Part shown: positions 1 through 8,285 of the stretch, piece by piece
Numbering within the stretch: position 1 is the first letter of the stretch
Layout of the letters: the number at the start of each line of letters is the position of its first letter
Source of the DNA: CALLCD01 sp039196965
GTDB lineage: Bacteria > Pseudomonadota > Alphaproteobacteria > Caulobacterales > Hyphomonadaceae
NCBI GenBank assembly: GCA_039196965.1
Contig: JBCCUK010000017.1
Span: forward strand, 20,872 to 84,871
DNA length: 64,000 nucleotides
Direction: 5' to 3'
Made by a program: the position numbers and the translations under genes
Notes under the pieces: generated by a model
Told to the model about the DNA's origin: nothing
Seen by the model: only the letters and a program-made list of their open reading frames with translations
The model's database searches: none

Positions 1-404
1 AGCGCAGGATAGGGGCTCTCCTCCCATCCTTTATCGCCGCCATTGGCGAGGTCATAGAGGATCGCCGCAGGGACAATCGGCGTTTTCGGTACGCCCGGTG
101 CGTCCATCAGGCCATAGCCGCGTCCGGCCGCCTTCAGGCCAGCCACGACACCGTCCGCTGCCCCGAGGCCGAAAGCGCTGCCGCCGGAAAGGCAGATCGC
201 ATCGACAGCTTCGACCAGCATATCTGCTCGGAGAAGATCGGTTTCACGCGTACCAGGTCCGCCCCCTGCCACAGCCACTGCCGCCGTTGCCGGCGTCTCG
301 GCGAGAATCACGGTTGTTCCTGTTTTTGTGTCGCTATTTTGGGCGTTTCCGACCAAAATGCCACTTATGTCGGTGATCAGGTTGCGGGGGCCGGGCTTCG
401 CCAT
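1..404 (-). CDS. P1 family (S58/DmpA-like) peptidase, N-terminal part
   Basis: This is the first 134 codons of a minus-strand gene that runs off the left edge of the window. The frame opens with ATG at 404 and reads MAKPGPRNLITDISGILVGN, then AVAGGGPGTRETDLL, then LSGGSAFGLGAADGV. The glycine-rich SGGSAFGL segment and the preceding GGGPGTRETDLL segment are typical of the N-terminal part of P1/S58 peptidases (DmpA, BapA and relatives), which self-cleave to form an aminopeptidase. The self-cleavage serine region would lie beyond the window. The gene is divergent from the gamma-glutamyltransferase, about 70 bases away, and both act on peptide-like substrates, but a functional link is inference. 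Confidence 0.85.
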   Translation of the reverse strand, partial: MAKPGPRNLITDISGILVGNAQNSDTKTGTTVILAETPATAAVAVAGGGPGTRETDLLRADMLVEAVDAICLSGGSAFGLGAADGVVAGLKAAGRGYGLMDAPGVPKTPIVPAAILYDLANGGDKGWEESPYPA

Positions 405-477
405 AAAACAAGTCTTTCGCTTCTGTGAGGCTCTTCTTATGGTGCCGCAGAGTTTGAGCCAAGCCGGAGAGAAATGA

Positions 478-2235
478 ATGCGCATTTTTGCAAGCCTGAT
501 GGCGTCCACGCTGTTCGCAGCCTGTCTTGCAGAGGAAACCGCGCCGGAGCCTGTCGCAGAGGTCGTGGAGGCGGTCGAGAAAGCAGCAGGCTGGACAAAA
601 GGCGGCATGGTGGCGGCCGCCGACCCAAGGGCGGTTGAGGCGGGGCTCGAAGTTCTGCGAGCCGGCGGTCATGCCGTGGATGCAGCCATAGCAGTTCATG
701 CGGTGCTCGGCCTTGTGGAGCCGCAAAGCTCCGGCATTGGCGGCGGTGCGTTCATGGTGGTTTATGAGCGTGAAAGCGGCGATCTCACAGTGTTTGACGG
801 CCGCGAAACCGCTCCTGCGGCGGTAACACCTGATCTGTTCATAAAAGATGGCGAAGTACTCGGCTTCATCGATGCCTGGCAATCTGGCCGGTCCGTCGGC
901 GTGCCGGGTCAGATCGCACTTTATCAGGCGGCCCACAATGAATTCGGGCTGGCGGAGTGGCCGAGCCTTTTCGATGAGGGCATTCGCCTGGCAGAGGAGG
1001 GCTTCGCAGTATCACCGCGCCTTGCAGCGCTGCTTGCCAATGAGCGGTTGCGTGACGCGGTTCAACTTGACGATAATCCTGATACAGCGGCTTACTTCTA
1101 TCCGGATGGTGCACCTCTTGCCGAAGGGCAGGTGCGCGACAATCCGGACTACGCCGCCACCCTGCGTGCGGTGGCCGAGAACGGCCCGTCTGCTTTCTAC
1201 ACAGGACCCATAGCTGAGGCCATCGTCGCAGCTGCCGCCGCAGCGCCAGAAGGCAGCACCATGACGCTGGAAGACCTTGAATCATATGAGGTAAAACAGC
1301 GTCCTGCGCTTTGTGGAACGTTCCGTACATATCGTATTTGCTCCGCCCCGCCACCCTCTTCCGGTGGCATCACACAGAATATGATTATGGGGCTGTATGA
1401 TCGGTTTTTACCGGAGGGAGAGGTACCGGAGGATGAGAAAGTGGTCACCCTGGTGGAAGCCCAGCGCCTCACCTATGCTGACCGGGATCACTACGTCGCC
1501 GACGCCGATTTCGTCGCTGTGCCGAGTGAGGACCTGATCAATCCGGTATACCTCGATGCCCGCATGGGCGAGGCCGTATTGCCGGGCGCAACCCCGCAGC
1601 CGGGAGACCCCGGAGAAGTGCTTGGCCGAGGCTCGATTATTGACCGATGGGGTCGCGACACGACTGAGGATGCTCCCGGAACGACACATATTTCCATTGT
1701 AGATCAGAATGGTAATGCCGTATCTATGACCGCGACGGTAGAAGCGGCGTTCGGCTCTTCGCGCTGGGCGGCAGGGTTTCTGCTCAATAATGAGCTGACC
1801 GATTTCGCCCGCCAGCCGGAGCTGAACGGCAAGCCGGTGGCCAACGCACCGGCGGGCGGCAAGCGGCCCCGGTCTTCCATGTCACCAACCATTGTGTTCG
1901 ACGAAGCAGGCAATCTCTTTATGGTGACGGGCTCACCGGGTGGTAATTCCATTATTGCTTATACGGTGAAGACGCTGGCCGGCGTGCTCGACTGGGGCAT
2001 GACAGCTCAAGAGGCAGCTGATTTTCCAAACATCATTGCCCGAGGCGAGTCTGTCGGTGTCGAAGTGGATCGCGGCGACGGGCAACGCCTTGCCGATATG
2101 CTGAAGGAGCGCGGTTACAATGTGCAGGAGCGGCGCGGAGAGAATTCCGGTCTGCATGTGATTGTGGTGCGTGAGGACGGGCTGGAAGGGGCTGCTGACC
2201 CGCGAAGGGAAGGCATCGCTCTCGCCGTGGAGTAG
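478..2235 (+). CDS. ggt: Gamma-glutamyltransferase, probable lipoprotein
   Basis: The 585-residue length matches gamma-glutamyltranspeptidase, which cleaves or transfers the gamma-glutamyl group of glutathione in the periplasm and self-cleaves into two subunits. The N-terminus is hydrophobic and has a lipobox-like LFAAC with Cys16, so it is probably a lipoprotein. The autoprocessing site is the TTH motif starting at Thr402 (GTTHISIVDQNGNAVSMT), where the nucleophile of the small subunit is expected. SSGIGGGAFM near residue 85 and GSPGGNSII in the C-terminal part are also family motifs. The ATG at 478 follows a purine-rich GGAGAG; another ATG four bases upstream is out of frame. No defect is visible. 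Confidence 0.95.
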   Translation: MRIFASLMASTLFAACLAEETAPEPVAEVVEAVEKAAGWTKGGMVAAADPRAVEAGLEVLRAGGHAVDAAIAVHAVLGLVEPQSSGIGGGAFMVVYERESGDLTVFDGRETAPAAVTPDLFIKDGEVLGFIDAWQSGRSVGVPGQIALYQAAHNEFGLAEWPSLFDEGIRLAEEGFAVSPRLAALLANERLRDAVQLDDNPDTAAYFYPDGAPLAEGQVRDNPDYAATLRAVAENGPSAFYTGPIAEAIVAAAAAAPEGSTMTLEDLESYEVKQRPALCGTFRTYRICSAPPPSSGGITQNMIMGLYDRFLPEGEVPEDEKVVTLVEAQRLTYADRDHYVADADFVAVPSEDLINPVYLDARMGEAVLPGATPQPGDPGEVLGRGSIIDRWGRDTTEDAPGTTHISIVDQNGNAVSMTATVEAAFGSSRWAAGFLLNNELTDFARQPELNGKPVANAPAGGKRPRSSMSPTIVFDEAGNLFMVTGSPGGNSIIAYTVKTLAGVLDWGMTAQEAADFPNIIARGESVGVEVDRGDGQRLADMLKERGYNVQERRGENSGLHVIVVREDGLEGAADPRREGIALAVE

Positions 2236-2339
2236 GGGGCGGGTAAACGACATTCCGAATGAACGGGCTTTGCCGGTCCGCCATAAATGCGCCGATTGGC
2301 TTAAGCTCTTTTTAGATCTGCTATGGCAATCTAGCCCTC

Positions 2340-2828
2340 ATGAAGATTGCCGATCAGACCCATGAGCGCCTGGTCCTCTGGGATCGGCCGATCCTTTTCC
2401 TCATCATGACTATATGTATGACAGGGTCTGCTTCATATGGTGCGATTGTGGGACCCGATGATATCGGCATGGCAACGCGGATATTCCTGTTTGTGCTTGC
2501 AGTGGGTCTAATTGCCCTCATGTATACGAGAATCCCTATTCAGCGTTTGGTGTTTGACCGGCAGGCTGGGCGGATATGGCGGACGCGGTGGCAACTCGGG
2601 CTCCGCAAAGAAGACTATATGGATCTGTCAAGGCTAACCGCCATTCATCAAAGGGCGGATCGTCTAGGTGAACGAACGCCATCGTATTACGTAGCTTTTG
2701 AGTATACGTCCGAAGACGGATCAATAGAGACTGAGCGCCTGAGCACGACATCAACCGGTCACCGGCATGATCGGATGATCGAGATCCTGAGTGAGTGGCT
2801 GACCCGGCCGGACAGACGAGCCGCCTAG
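2340..2828 (+). CDS. Hypothetical two-helix membrane protein
   Basis: I do not recognise a named family. The 162-residue protein has two hydrophobic segments (about residues 17-37 and 45-63) followed by a soluble C-terminal part of about 95 residues that begins near IQRLVFDRQAGRIW. That pattern of two N-terminal helices and a small beta-rich tail with a VFDRQ(A)G motif resembles small bacterial PH-like or DUF membrane proteins, but this is only an impression. It lies between ggt and the convergent sensor kinase, nine bases from the kinase stop codon. The start ATG at 2340 has no strong ribosome-binding site. Confidence 0.7.
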   Translation: MKIADQTHERLVLWDRPILFLIMTICMTGSASYGAIVGPDDIGMATRIFLFVLAVGLIALMYTRIPIQRLVFDRQAGRIWRTRWQLGLRKEDYMDLSRLTAIHQRADRLGERTPSYYVAFEYTSEDGSIETERLSTTSTGHRHDRMIEILSEWLTRPDRRAA

Positions 2829-2837
2829 GGAGTATTT

Positions 2838-4235
2838 CTAACCTGGAAGGAACACGATAAAACTCGTGCCTTCCGAGCCAGTGTTTTCAAGTTTGATATC
2901 GCCGCCCATAACGCGGGCAAGGTCGCGGGCAATCGTAAGGCCAAGGCCTGTGCCGCCTTCGGCCACGCTGCCGGAAAAAGCCCTGAAAAGGTTTGCCTGT
3001 GCCTTTTGCGGCATGCCCGGGCCATTGTCGCTGAGGCGGAGGCCTTCTTTGCAGCATTCGACACAGACGCAGCCCTCGTCACCCTTTGCTTCGAGCGTGG
3101 CCTGACCCGCATTGCGCAGGAGGTTGGTGACGATGCGGTGAAGATGATCTGGATCGACCTCGGCCATACGCTCCTCGGGAACCTCGTTCTTCCATTGGAG
3201 GGCTTCCCGGCCCGACAGAGCCTCGTTCGCGGCTTCTTCCACGGCTTCGCGAAGGTTTACCGTCTGGAAGACAGGTTTCGGTGTCTCCGCCTTGCCATAT
3301 TGCAGAGTGTTCTGGGTCAGGTTGATCGCTCGCTCGAGAGCCCGTTCGAGGCGGGGCAGTGCCTTTTGAACCCGGGGGTCGTCCGACATGGATAACCCAT
3401 CGGACACGAGCTGGGCCGCCGCGAGGGAATTGCGGAGGTCGTGATTGATCTTGGCAACAGCTTCCCCTAGGCGCGCAAGACGCTGGCGCTCCCGAAAGGC
3501 GTCGGAGACGACCTGTTCCATATCGGCGAGGGCGTTTTGGGCGAGGCCGATTTCATCGCGTCGTTCCGAGCGATCCTGTTGCGGGCTGATCTTGCTCGGA
3601 TCCTGGCTGAATCGGAGGATCGCTTCGGTGACGGTGCGCATCGGGTCAACGACGAGGCGCACCAGAACCAGATAGACGAGGCTACCGGCAAACACAGCTA
3701 TGAGAAGGGACAGGCCGATAATCCGGTGGCTGAAACTGCTGAGCTCCTGCCGAAGCGGAAGTTCCGGTACGAGAACCTCGATGATGAAACCTTCCTGATT
3801 GCTTTCATCAAGAATGCGCAGCGTGAGGTCATCAGGGCTGAAGATTGTCGCAGCGGTATGACCAAGACGAGCGAAGTAGCCATCACCGCCGGTGGTCAGA
3901 TCGATGCTGCGCATGGGGCCGCCCACGGGCACGTCCGGTGCCAGAAGGAGCTGGCGGATGCCGCCGCCGAGTTCGGCCACTGTCATAACGCCGGCATTTT
4001 CGAGCAGCTGCTCAGCCAGCTCTTCGGACACGCGCTGGCTCGGTGCCGCTTCCAGGGCGAGGGCAGCGATCCGCGCAGCCTGGGTGCGCTCATTCAACCA
4101 AGCATCCCGCCGGCTAATCGCCGACGGGATAAAAATGATAAGCTCGATGAGCAGAACTGCGCCGATCGTCAAAGCAAGGAGCTTGACGGACAGGCTATCC
4201 CGCCAACCCGTGCTGTTTGGTTCAGACAGCGCCAT
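2838..4235 (-). CDS. Membrane sensor histidine kinase, orphan
   Basis: This 465-residue protein has helices at about 18-39 and 170-192 flanking a periplasmic region of about 130 residues, then a HAMP-like segment (DPMRTVTEAI). The dimerisation H-box is KINHDLRNSLAAA with His265. The ATP-binding part has an N box (HRIVTNLLRNAGQAT), G1 (LSDNGPGM) and G2 (GGTGLGLTIA). No response regulator is encoded nearby, so its partner is elsewhere. An odd feature is a cluster of four cysteines, CVCVECC at 389-395, in the strand leading into G1. It sits 45 bases downstream of the flavoprotein gene on the same strand and may be the last gene of the DUF547-TVP38-flavoprotein run. Confidence 0.9.
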   Translation of the reverse strand: MALSEPNSTGWRDSLSVKLLALTIGAVLLIELIIFIPSAISRRDAWLNERTQAARIAALALEAAPSQRVSEELAEQLLENAGVMTVAELGGGIRQLLLAPDVPVGGPMRSIDLTTGGDGYFARLGHTAATIFSPDDLTLRILDESNQEGFIIEVLVPELPLRQELSSFSHRIIGLSLLIAVFAGSLVYLVLVRLVVDPMRTVTEAILRFSQDPSKISPQQDRSERRDEIGLAQNALADMEQVVSDAFRERQRLARLGEAVAKINHDLRNSLAAAQLVSDGLSMSDDPRVQKALPRLERALERAINLTQNTLQYGKAETPKPVFQTVNLREAVEEAANEALSGREALQWKNEVPEERMAEVDPDHLHRIVTNLLRNAGQATLEAKGDEGCVCVECCKEGLRLSDNGPGMPQKAQANLFRAFSGSVAEGGTGLGLTIARDLARVMGGDIKLENTGSEGTSFIVFLPG

Positions 4236-4280
4236 CGCCCGCGGAACCTTTAAATTACAATGCCCGAAACTGGGGGTAAA

Positions 4281-5822
4281 TCAGGGTATCTTCTGAAGCA
4301 AGCCCACCAGCCCTTTTGTTCTGTCGCTGAAAAGCGCACCGGCAAAGGCATCGGAACCCGAAACGGCTCGCTTTACAGCTTCAGCGCGTGTTGGATAGGG
4401 TGAGACGTGCTTGATCAGATCGCCGGGCTTGCCGCCATTCGCCATGACAACGGAGACGATTTGCAGCAGGTCACCGGCTCCTTCACCGAGGATTGAGGCT
4501 CCGAGGAGTTTCTTGCCGGACCAGATGATTTTTACCTCGCCGACCGTCTTGCGCTCGGCAATGGCCCGGTCATTTTCGTGGAACGGGAATTTTCCGACGG
4601 TGACCTTGTCGCCAAACTGCTCCCGCGCCTCTGCCTCGGTCATGCCGAGCTGGGCAATTTCCGGCTGCATATAGGTAACAGCGGGAAGGGGGGTCGCTTC
4701 GGCATTATTGCCCGGCGTCTTGAAGAAGGCTGCGCGCGTAAAGATACCGGCATGGTGGTTTGCCCAGTGGGTGAACTGGGCCTGACCTGCGGCATCGCCA
4801 AGGGCCCAAACGCGAGGGTTCGAGACCGAGCGCATGTTCGGCTTTGTGACGACGCTGCCGCGCTCGGTTTTAATACCGGCTTTTTCGACGTCGAGGCCAT
4901 CGAGGAAGGTGCGGCGGCCCACAGCGACGAGGATATCCGTGCCGTTGATTGTTTCGCCGCCGCCATCAGCTGTTTCCGTGCGAACGCTGACTTTGCCGGT
5001 ATCGCCGGAGACTTCCACGGCCTTGTGGCCCTCAAGGATACGAATGCCTTCCTTGCGAAGTTCTTCCAGTGCGACCGCGGCCTGATCGGCATCGGCGCGG
5101 GCAAGGGCTCGGCCCATTTCTATCACCGTAACCTTCGACCCGAGACGCTGAAAGGCCTGGGCCATTTCGATCCCGATTGGTCCGCCGCCGAGAACGATCA
5201 GTTCTTTCGGGAATTCAGGCGCTTCGAAAATCGAGTGATTGGTCAGGTAGGGCACGCTATCGAGACCGGGTATCGGCGGGATGAACGCCGTCGATCCGGT
5301 TGCAACGATGATGCGGCGGCCGGTGACGCGAACACTGTCGGAAACGACGGTTTTCTCGTCTTCGAAGCGGGCGTATTCGCTGACCACAATGGTGCCGAAG
5401 CTCTGATACCGCTCCACGCTATCCACCGGTGCAATGCTGCCGATCACGCCAGCAATGTGTTCCTTGACTTTGGCCCAGTCGGTGACGGGTTCGGCGTCCA
5501 CGGTGACACCGTATTTCGCGGTATTGCGGGCGTCATAGGCAGCCTTACCTGCGGCGAGGAGAGCCTTTGAAGGAACGCAGCCATAATTGAGGCAGTCACC
5601 GCCCATTTTTGCGCCTTCGAAAAGGACTGTTTTGAGGCCGAGATTGGCCGCGACATAGGCAGTGGAAAGACCTGCAGAGCCTGCGCCGATGATGACGATA
5701 TCGGCTTTGATTTCGCGCTTGCCATCATCGGAGGTCTTATGGCTGGCCTTGTCGATCCGCTGGGAGACTTCGCGCGACAGATCGGCGCTCATATCCCGTG
5801 CTGAAAGGGTAACGGTACTCAT
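4281..5822 (-). CDS. Mercuric-reductase-like FAD/NAD(P)-dependent disulfide oxidoreductase
   Basis: This 513-residue member of the class I pyridine nucleotide-disulfide oxidoreductases has the FAD motif GAGSAGLS near residue 47, the redox-active pair Cys77 and Cys82 in GGDCLNYGCVPSK, and a second Rossmann motif GGGPIGIEMAQAF. The usual active-site His of lipoamide dehydrogenase (HPT) is replaced by Tyr in SPYPTRAEA, as in mercuric-reductase-type proteins, but the C-terminal Cys-Cys pair and N-terminal metal-binding domain of true MerA are missing. It is therefore probably not a mercury enzyme; the substrate is unknown. Its ATG overlaps the TAA of the TVP38 gene (TAATG), indicating translational coupling. 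A non-homologous extension of about 40 residues precedes the FAD domain. Confidence 0.88.
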   Translation of the reverse strand: MSTVTLSARDMSADLSREVSQRIDKASHKTSDDGKREIKADIVIIGAGSAGLSTAYVAANLGLKTVLFEGAKMGGDCLNYGCVPSKALLAAGKAAYDARNTAKYGVTVDAEPVTDWAKVKEHIAGVIGSIAPVDSVERYQSFGTIVVSEYARFEDEKTVVSDSVRVTGRRIIVATGSTAFIPPIPGLDSVPYLTNHSIFEAPEFPKELIVLGGGPIGIEMAQAFQRLGSKVTVIEMGRALARADADQAAVALEELRKEGIRILEGHKAVEVSGDTGKVSVRTETADGGGETINGTDILVAVGRRTFLDGLDVEKAGIKTERGSVVTKPNMRSVSNPRVWALGDAAGQAQFTHWANHHAGIFTRAAFFKTPGNNAEATPLPAVTYMQPEIAQLGMTEAEAREQFGDKVTVGKFPFHENDRAIAERKTVGEVKIIWSGKKLLGASILGEGAGDLLQIVSVVMANGGKPGDLIKHVSPYPTRAEAVKRAVSGSDAFAGALFSDRTKGLVGLLQKIP

Positions 5823-6592
5823 TATTCAGCTCCTTCCGTAGCAGCTGAGCCTTTCTTGAAGACTTTTTTGTAAATGACGGGGATCAGGGCAACGACGCCG
5901 AGGGCGATGAATGCTGGGACGAAGTTCGAGGCGAGGGTCCCGATATTGACGTCGCCGCCTGCCCGAAGCGTGTCACCAACAGCTACGCCAATCCATGTAT
6001 AAGCCATGGTGCCCGGCAGGATACCGAAGAATGTGGTGATCAGATAATCGCGCAGCTTCGCGCCGAGAATGGCCGGTGCGATATTGACGACAGCAAATGG
6101 GAAGGCTGGGATCAGGCGCAAGGCGAACATGTAGGAGAGGGCATCCTCATTGAAGCCTGCCTGCATCTTGTCGAGAAATGGTCCGACGACGGAGCGCAGG
6201 GACTCGCCGATCGATGTGCGTGCTGCAATGAAGAGTGCAGTCGCCCCCATTGTTGCCCCGAAGACGGTGCCAAGCGTGCCGAAGGCAAGACCGAACAGAA
6301 CGCCTCCAGCAATGGTCAGGAAGCTCGCCGGAACCATAAAGGCCGTGGCGGCCGCATAGATCGTAATATAGCCAGCCAGGACAAGGGCGAAATTCTGGGC
6401 GATCTGAGCATCAAGCCAGCCAATATTCTGGCTGAACCCTTCAAGGGTGAGGTAATTGTGCCAGCCTTGGGACACGGCGAGACCGAGGCCGCCGAGGATA
6501 AGGGCCAGAGGCCAGAGTTTGGTGATACGATGTATCGCGCTTGGTTTGTCCTGCGGTTCGATTTGACCGGCAATATCTGTGTTGCTTGCCAT
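5822..6592 (-). CDS. TVP38/TMEM64 family membrane protein
   Basis: This 256-residue integral membrane protein carries the SNARE-associated (DedA-like/VTT) domain. The motif region FMVPASFLTIAGGVLFG and the re-entrant segment ALRLIPAFPFAVVN are characteristic. Members are scramblase- or transporter-like proteins of the inner membrane. It ends with a charged tail (KKVFKKGS). Genes for TVP38 proteins commonly sit next to mercuric-reductase-like flavoproteins, as here, and a one-base stop/start overlap couples the two. It starts with ATG at 6592 and lies 35 bases downstream of the DUF547 gene, so the three form one transcription unit. The exact transported or scrambled substrate cannot be read from the sequence. 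Confidence 0.88.
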   Translation of the reverse strand: MASNTDIAGQIEPQDKPSAIHRITKLWPLALILGGLGLAVSQGWHNYLTLEGFSQNIGWLDAQIAQNFALVLAGYITIYAAATAFMVPASFLTIAGGVLFGLAFGTLGTVFGATMGATALFIAARTSIGESLRSVVGPFLDKMQAGFNEDALSYMFALRLIPAFPFAVVNIAPAILGAKLRDYLITTFFGILPGTMAYTWIGVAVGDTLRAGGDVNIGTLASNFVPAFIALGVVALIPVIYKKVFKKGSAATEGAE

Positions 6593-6627
6593 GGTTCTAT
6601 TCCCTTCAACTTGGAGGTCGGTTTCGT

Positions 6628-7428
6628 TTATTCGGTATCGTTCAGGGACCAGTCGTAATCATAGGTCCGGATCTTCGGGTTGTTTTGTATATTCGCGGAA
6701 AGCTCTGGTTCTGCGTATTGCAGGAGGTGATCGATGACGCCCGCTTCATTGCCGCCAAAGTCCTCTTTGAACCATTTGTAGATGGTAGAGACTTTTAGCT
6801 TGCCGTCCTTGCGGATCGTCACACCCCGTGGGTGATTAATGTAGGCTTTCGCCGCTTCCGTGAGATCCTGTTCCAGAGTGGCGACTTCCCACGCGCTCGT
6901 TTTCAGGTTTGGGCAACCATAGGAAGCGCAGTTCACCGCATAGTGCGTGCGAGGCTCGTCCCAGTCCTTACGGAGCACTTCATGCTCGATATCGTTAAGG
7001 GAAATCTCTCTGCCGCCGACATTGGTGGTGACCTTTTTCCATGGGCCGACAATGTAGCCGGAGCGGATCGATTTTACCGGATAACGGCCGATAATATGCT
7101 TTACCGTTAGCGCGTTATAGGCGTTGACCCAGAGCACATACTGCTCGTCGCGGGATAGTGACGCGATATCTATCGCGGCAAGACGCTCCAGATAGGCATC
7201 GAGCGCCTCGGCATCGGCACCGTCATCCTTCAAGCCACCATAGTCGAACCGGTTCACACCATCCGCGCTCTCCGTGACATACTTACTCAATAGTGCTGTC
7301 CACTCACCATGGGCTTCCTGGGTCACTGCAGCCTCCGTCGTTGCAAGCGTTTCTGCTGCCGCCGTAAGCGTTGCTGGTGTTCCGAGCAATGCAACCGCTG
7401 TGAGCACTGTATACAGGGTGTTTCTCAT
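6628..7428 (-). CDS. DUF547 domain-containing secreted protein
   Basis: The 266-residue protein has a cleavable signal peptide (first about 24 residues, ending near LTAAAE). The body matches DUF547: WVNAYNALTVKHIIGRYPV, then INLNDIEHEVL-like text (SLNDIEHEVLRKDW), a Cys-containing YAVNCASYGCPNL, and YINHPRGV. In eukaryotic relatives this fold is thiol-protease-like, but in bacteria its role is not established. It is the first gene of the DUF547-TVP38-flavoprotein run. Its two cysteines in NCASYGCP sit where a catalytic thiol would be expected. The ATG at 7428 is the only sensible start before the signal peptide. Confidence 0.88.
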   Translation of the reverse strand: MRNTLYTVLTAVALLGTPATLTAAAETLATTEAAVTQEAHGEWTALLSKYVTESADGVNRFDYGGLKDDGADAEALDAYLERLAAIDIASLSRDEQYVLWVNAYNALTVKHIIGRYPVKSIRSGYIVGPWKKVTTNVGGREISLNDIEHEVLRKDWDEPRTHYAVNCASYGCPNLKTSAWEVATLEQDLTEAAKAYINHPRGVTIRKDGKLKVSTIYKWFKEDFGGNEAGVIDHLLQYAEPELSANIQNNPKIRTYDYDWSLNDTE

Positions 7429-7615
7429 GTGACGTGTGTCCCTAATGTCCTCTTCCGTTGCAGCCTATATAAACAGAGGTGCTGAAAACTTCCCGTCACG
7501 ACAGACTATCCACCGGTCAAAGACACGTGATCGGATTGAGAGCTTGGCTGCGAACAGGCTCTTCGGGCGTTTCGCAGTAGATTGGACCGAATTTCAGCAA
7601 ACAGGCGGACTCCGC

Positions 7616-7645
7616 TTGACGGGAACATATGCTGTCCTGTATCGA
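7616..7645 (+). promoter_or_regulatory. Candidate sigma-70 type promoter for rpmH-rnpA
   Basis: TTGACG at 7616-7621 is followed after 18 bases by TATCGA at 7640-7645. This would place the transcription start near 7652 and give a leader of about 35 bases to the rpmH ATG. It is a moderate match only. The rest of the 260-base gap between DUF547 and rpmH shows nothing else I can support; a weak 78-codon frame there overlaps this promoter and is not called. Confidence 0.4.
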
Positions 7646-7687
7646 CGCGGCTCCGAATTTGAACGCCCCTGATCAGAGTTTGAAACT

Positions 7688-7822
7688 ATGAAACGCACTT
7701 TCCAGCCGAGCCGCCTCAAACGCGCCCGCCGCCATGGCTTCCGCTCGCGTATGTCCACCAAGAATGGCCGCAAGGTTCTCGCCCGCCGCCGGGCAAAGGG
7801 CCGTAAGGTTCTATCTGCCTAA
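7688..7822 (+). CDS. rpmH: Large ribosomal subunit protein bL34
   Basis: This 44-residue gene encodes ribosomal protein L34. It begins MKRTFQPSRLKRARRHGFRS and ends RAKGRKVLSA, a nearly invariant pattern, with TAA at 7820-7822. It is the first gene of the conserved block rpmH-rnpA-yidC-engB, with rnpA 26 bases downstream. Confidence 0.98.
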   Translation: MKRTFQPSRLKRARRHGFRSRMSTKNGRKVLARRRAKGRKVLSA

Positions 7823-7848
7823 AGGTAGGTTATCCGGAGGGCTGAGAT

Positions 7849-8259
7849 ATGCCCCCTGACCGTGACACGGCCAAACATCCAGATAGTTCAGACCTCGCCC
7901 GGCTCCGACGCCGGGCAGATTACGTTTTTGTGCGCAACGGAAGAAGTGAAAGACGGCGCAGCGTCGTAGTTCAGGCTCGGCAGCGGCGGTCCGGCACCGA
8001 GCGGCGCGAGGATCAGATCGGGATCGGCTTCACCGCAACAAAGAAGGTCGGCGGAGCGGTTGTGCGCAATCGTGCAAAGCGGCGATTACGAGCCGCGGCA
8101 CAGGCGCTGGCCCCAAAATATGGTATCGCTGGTGTCGACTATGTTTTCATCGCCAGAAAAGACACAGGTCAGGTTGCATGGCAGCGTTTGCTTGACGATA
8201 TGGAATCGGCGCTGATAAGCCTCGCCAACGCTTTCGGCGACGCTAAGGCAGGGGCCTGA
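7849..8259 (+). CDS. rnpA: Ribonuclease P protein component
   Basis: The 136-residue protein binds RNase P RNA and helps mature tRNA 5' ends. It contains the basic RNR motif GFTATKKVGGAVVRNRAKRRLR-like segment (about residues 64-84), which defines the family. An N-terminal basic insertion (RSERRRSVVVQARQRRSGTE) is typical of alphaproteobacterial RnpA. ATG at 7849 follows GGAGG at about 7836. It is co-transcribed with rpmH upstream and yidC downstream. Confidence 0.96.
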   Translation: MPPDRDTAKHPDSSDLARLRRRADYVFVRNGRSERRRSVVVQARQRRSGTERREDQIGIGFTATKKVGGAVVRNRAKRRLRAAAQALAPKYGIAGVDYVFIARKDTGQVAWQRLLDDMESALISLANAFGDAKAGA

Positions 8260-8285
8260 GCCGCCACCACCCGGGACAGGAATTC

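Noticed and set aside
4281..5822. Calling the flavoprotein a mercuric reductase
   Set aside because: The N-terminal metal-binding domain and C-terminal Cys pair are absent, and no merR or merT is nearby.
7500..7530. A CTATCCACC that resembles a DnaA box beside rpmH
   Set aside because: It has two mismatches to TTATNCACA and stands alone; no dnaA or cluster of boxes is present, so no origin is called.
7436..7672. A 78-codon frame upstream of rpmH
   Set aside because: It has no family resemblance or ribosome-binding site, and the likely rpmH promoter lies inside it.
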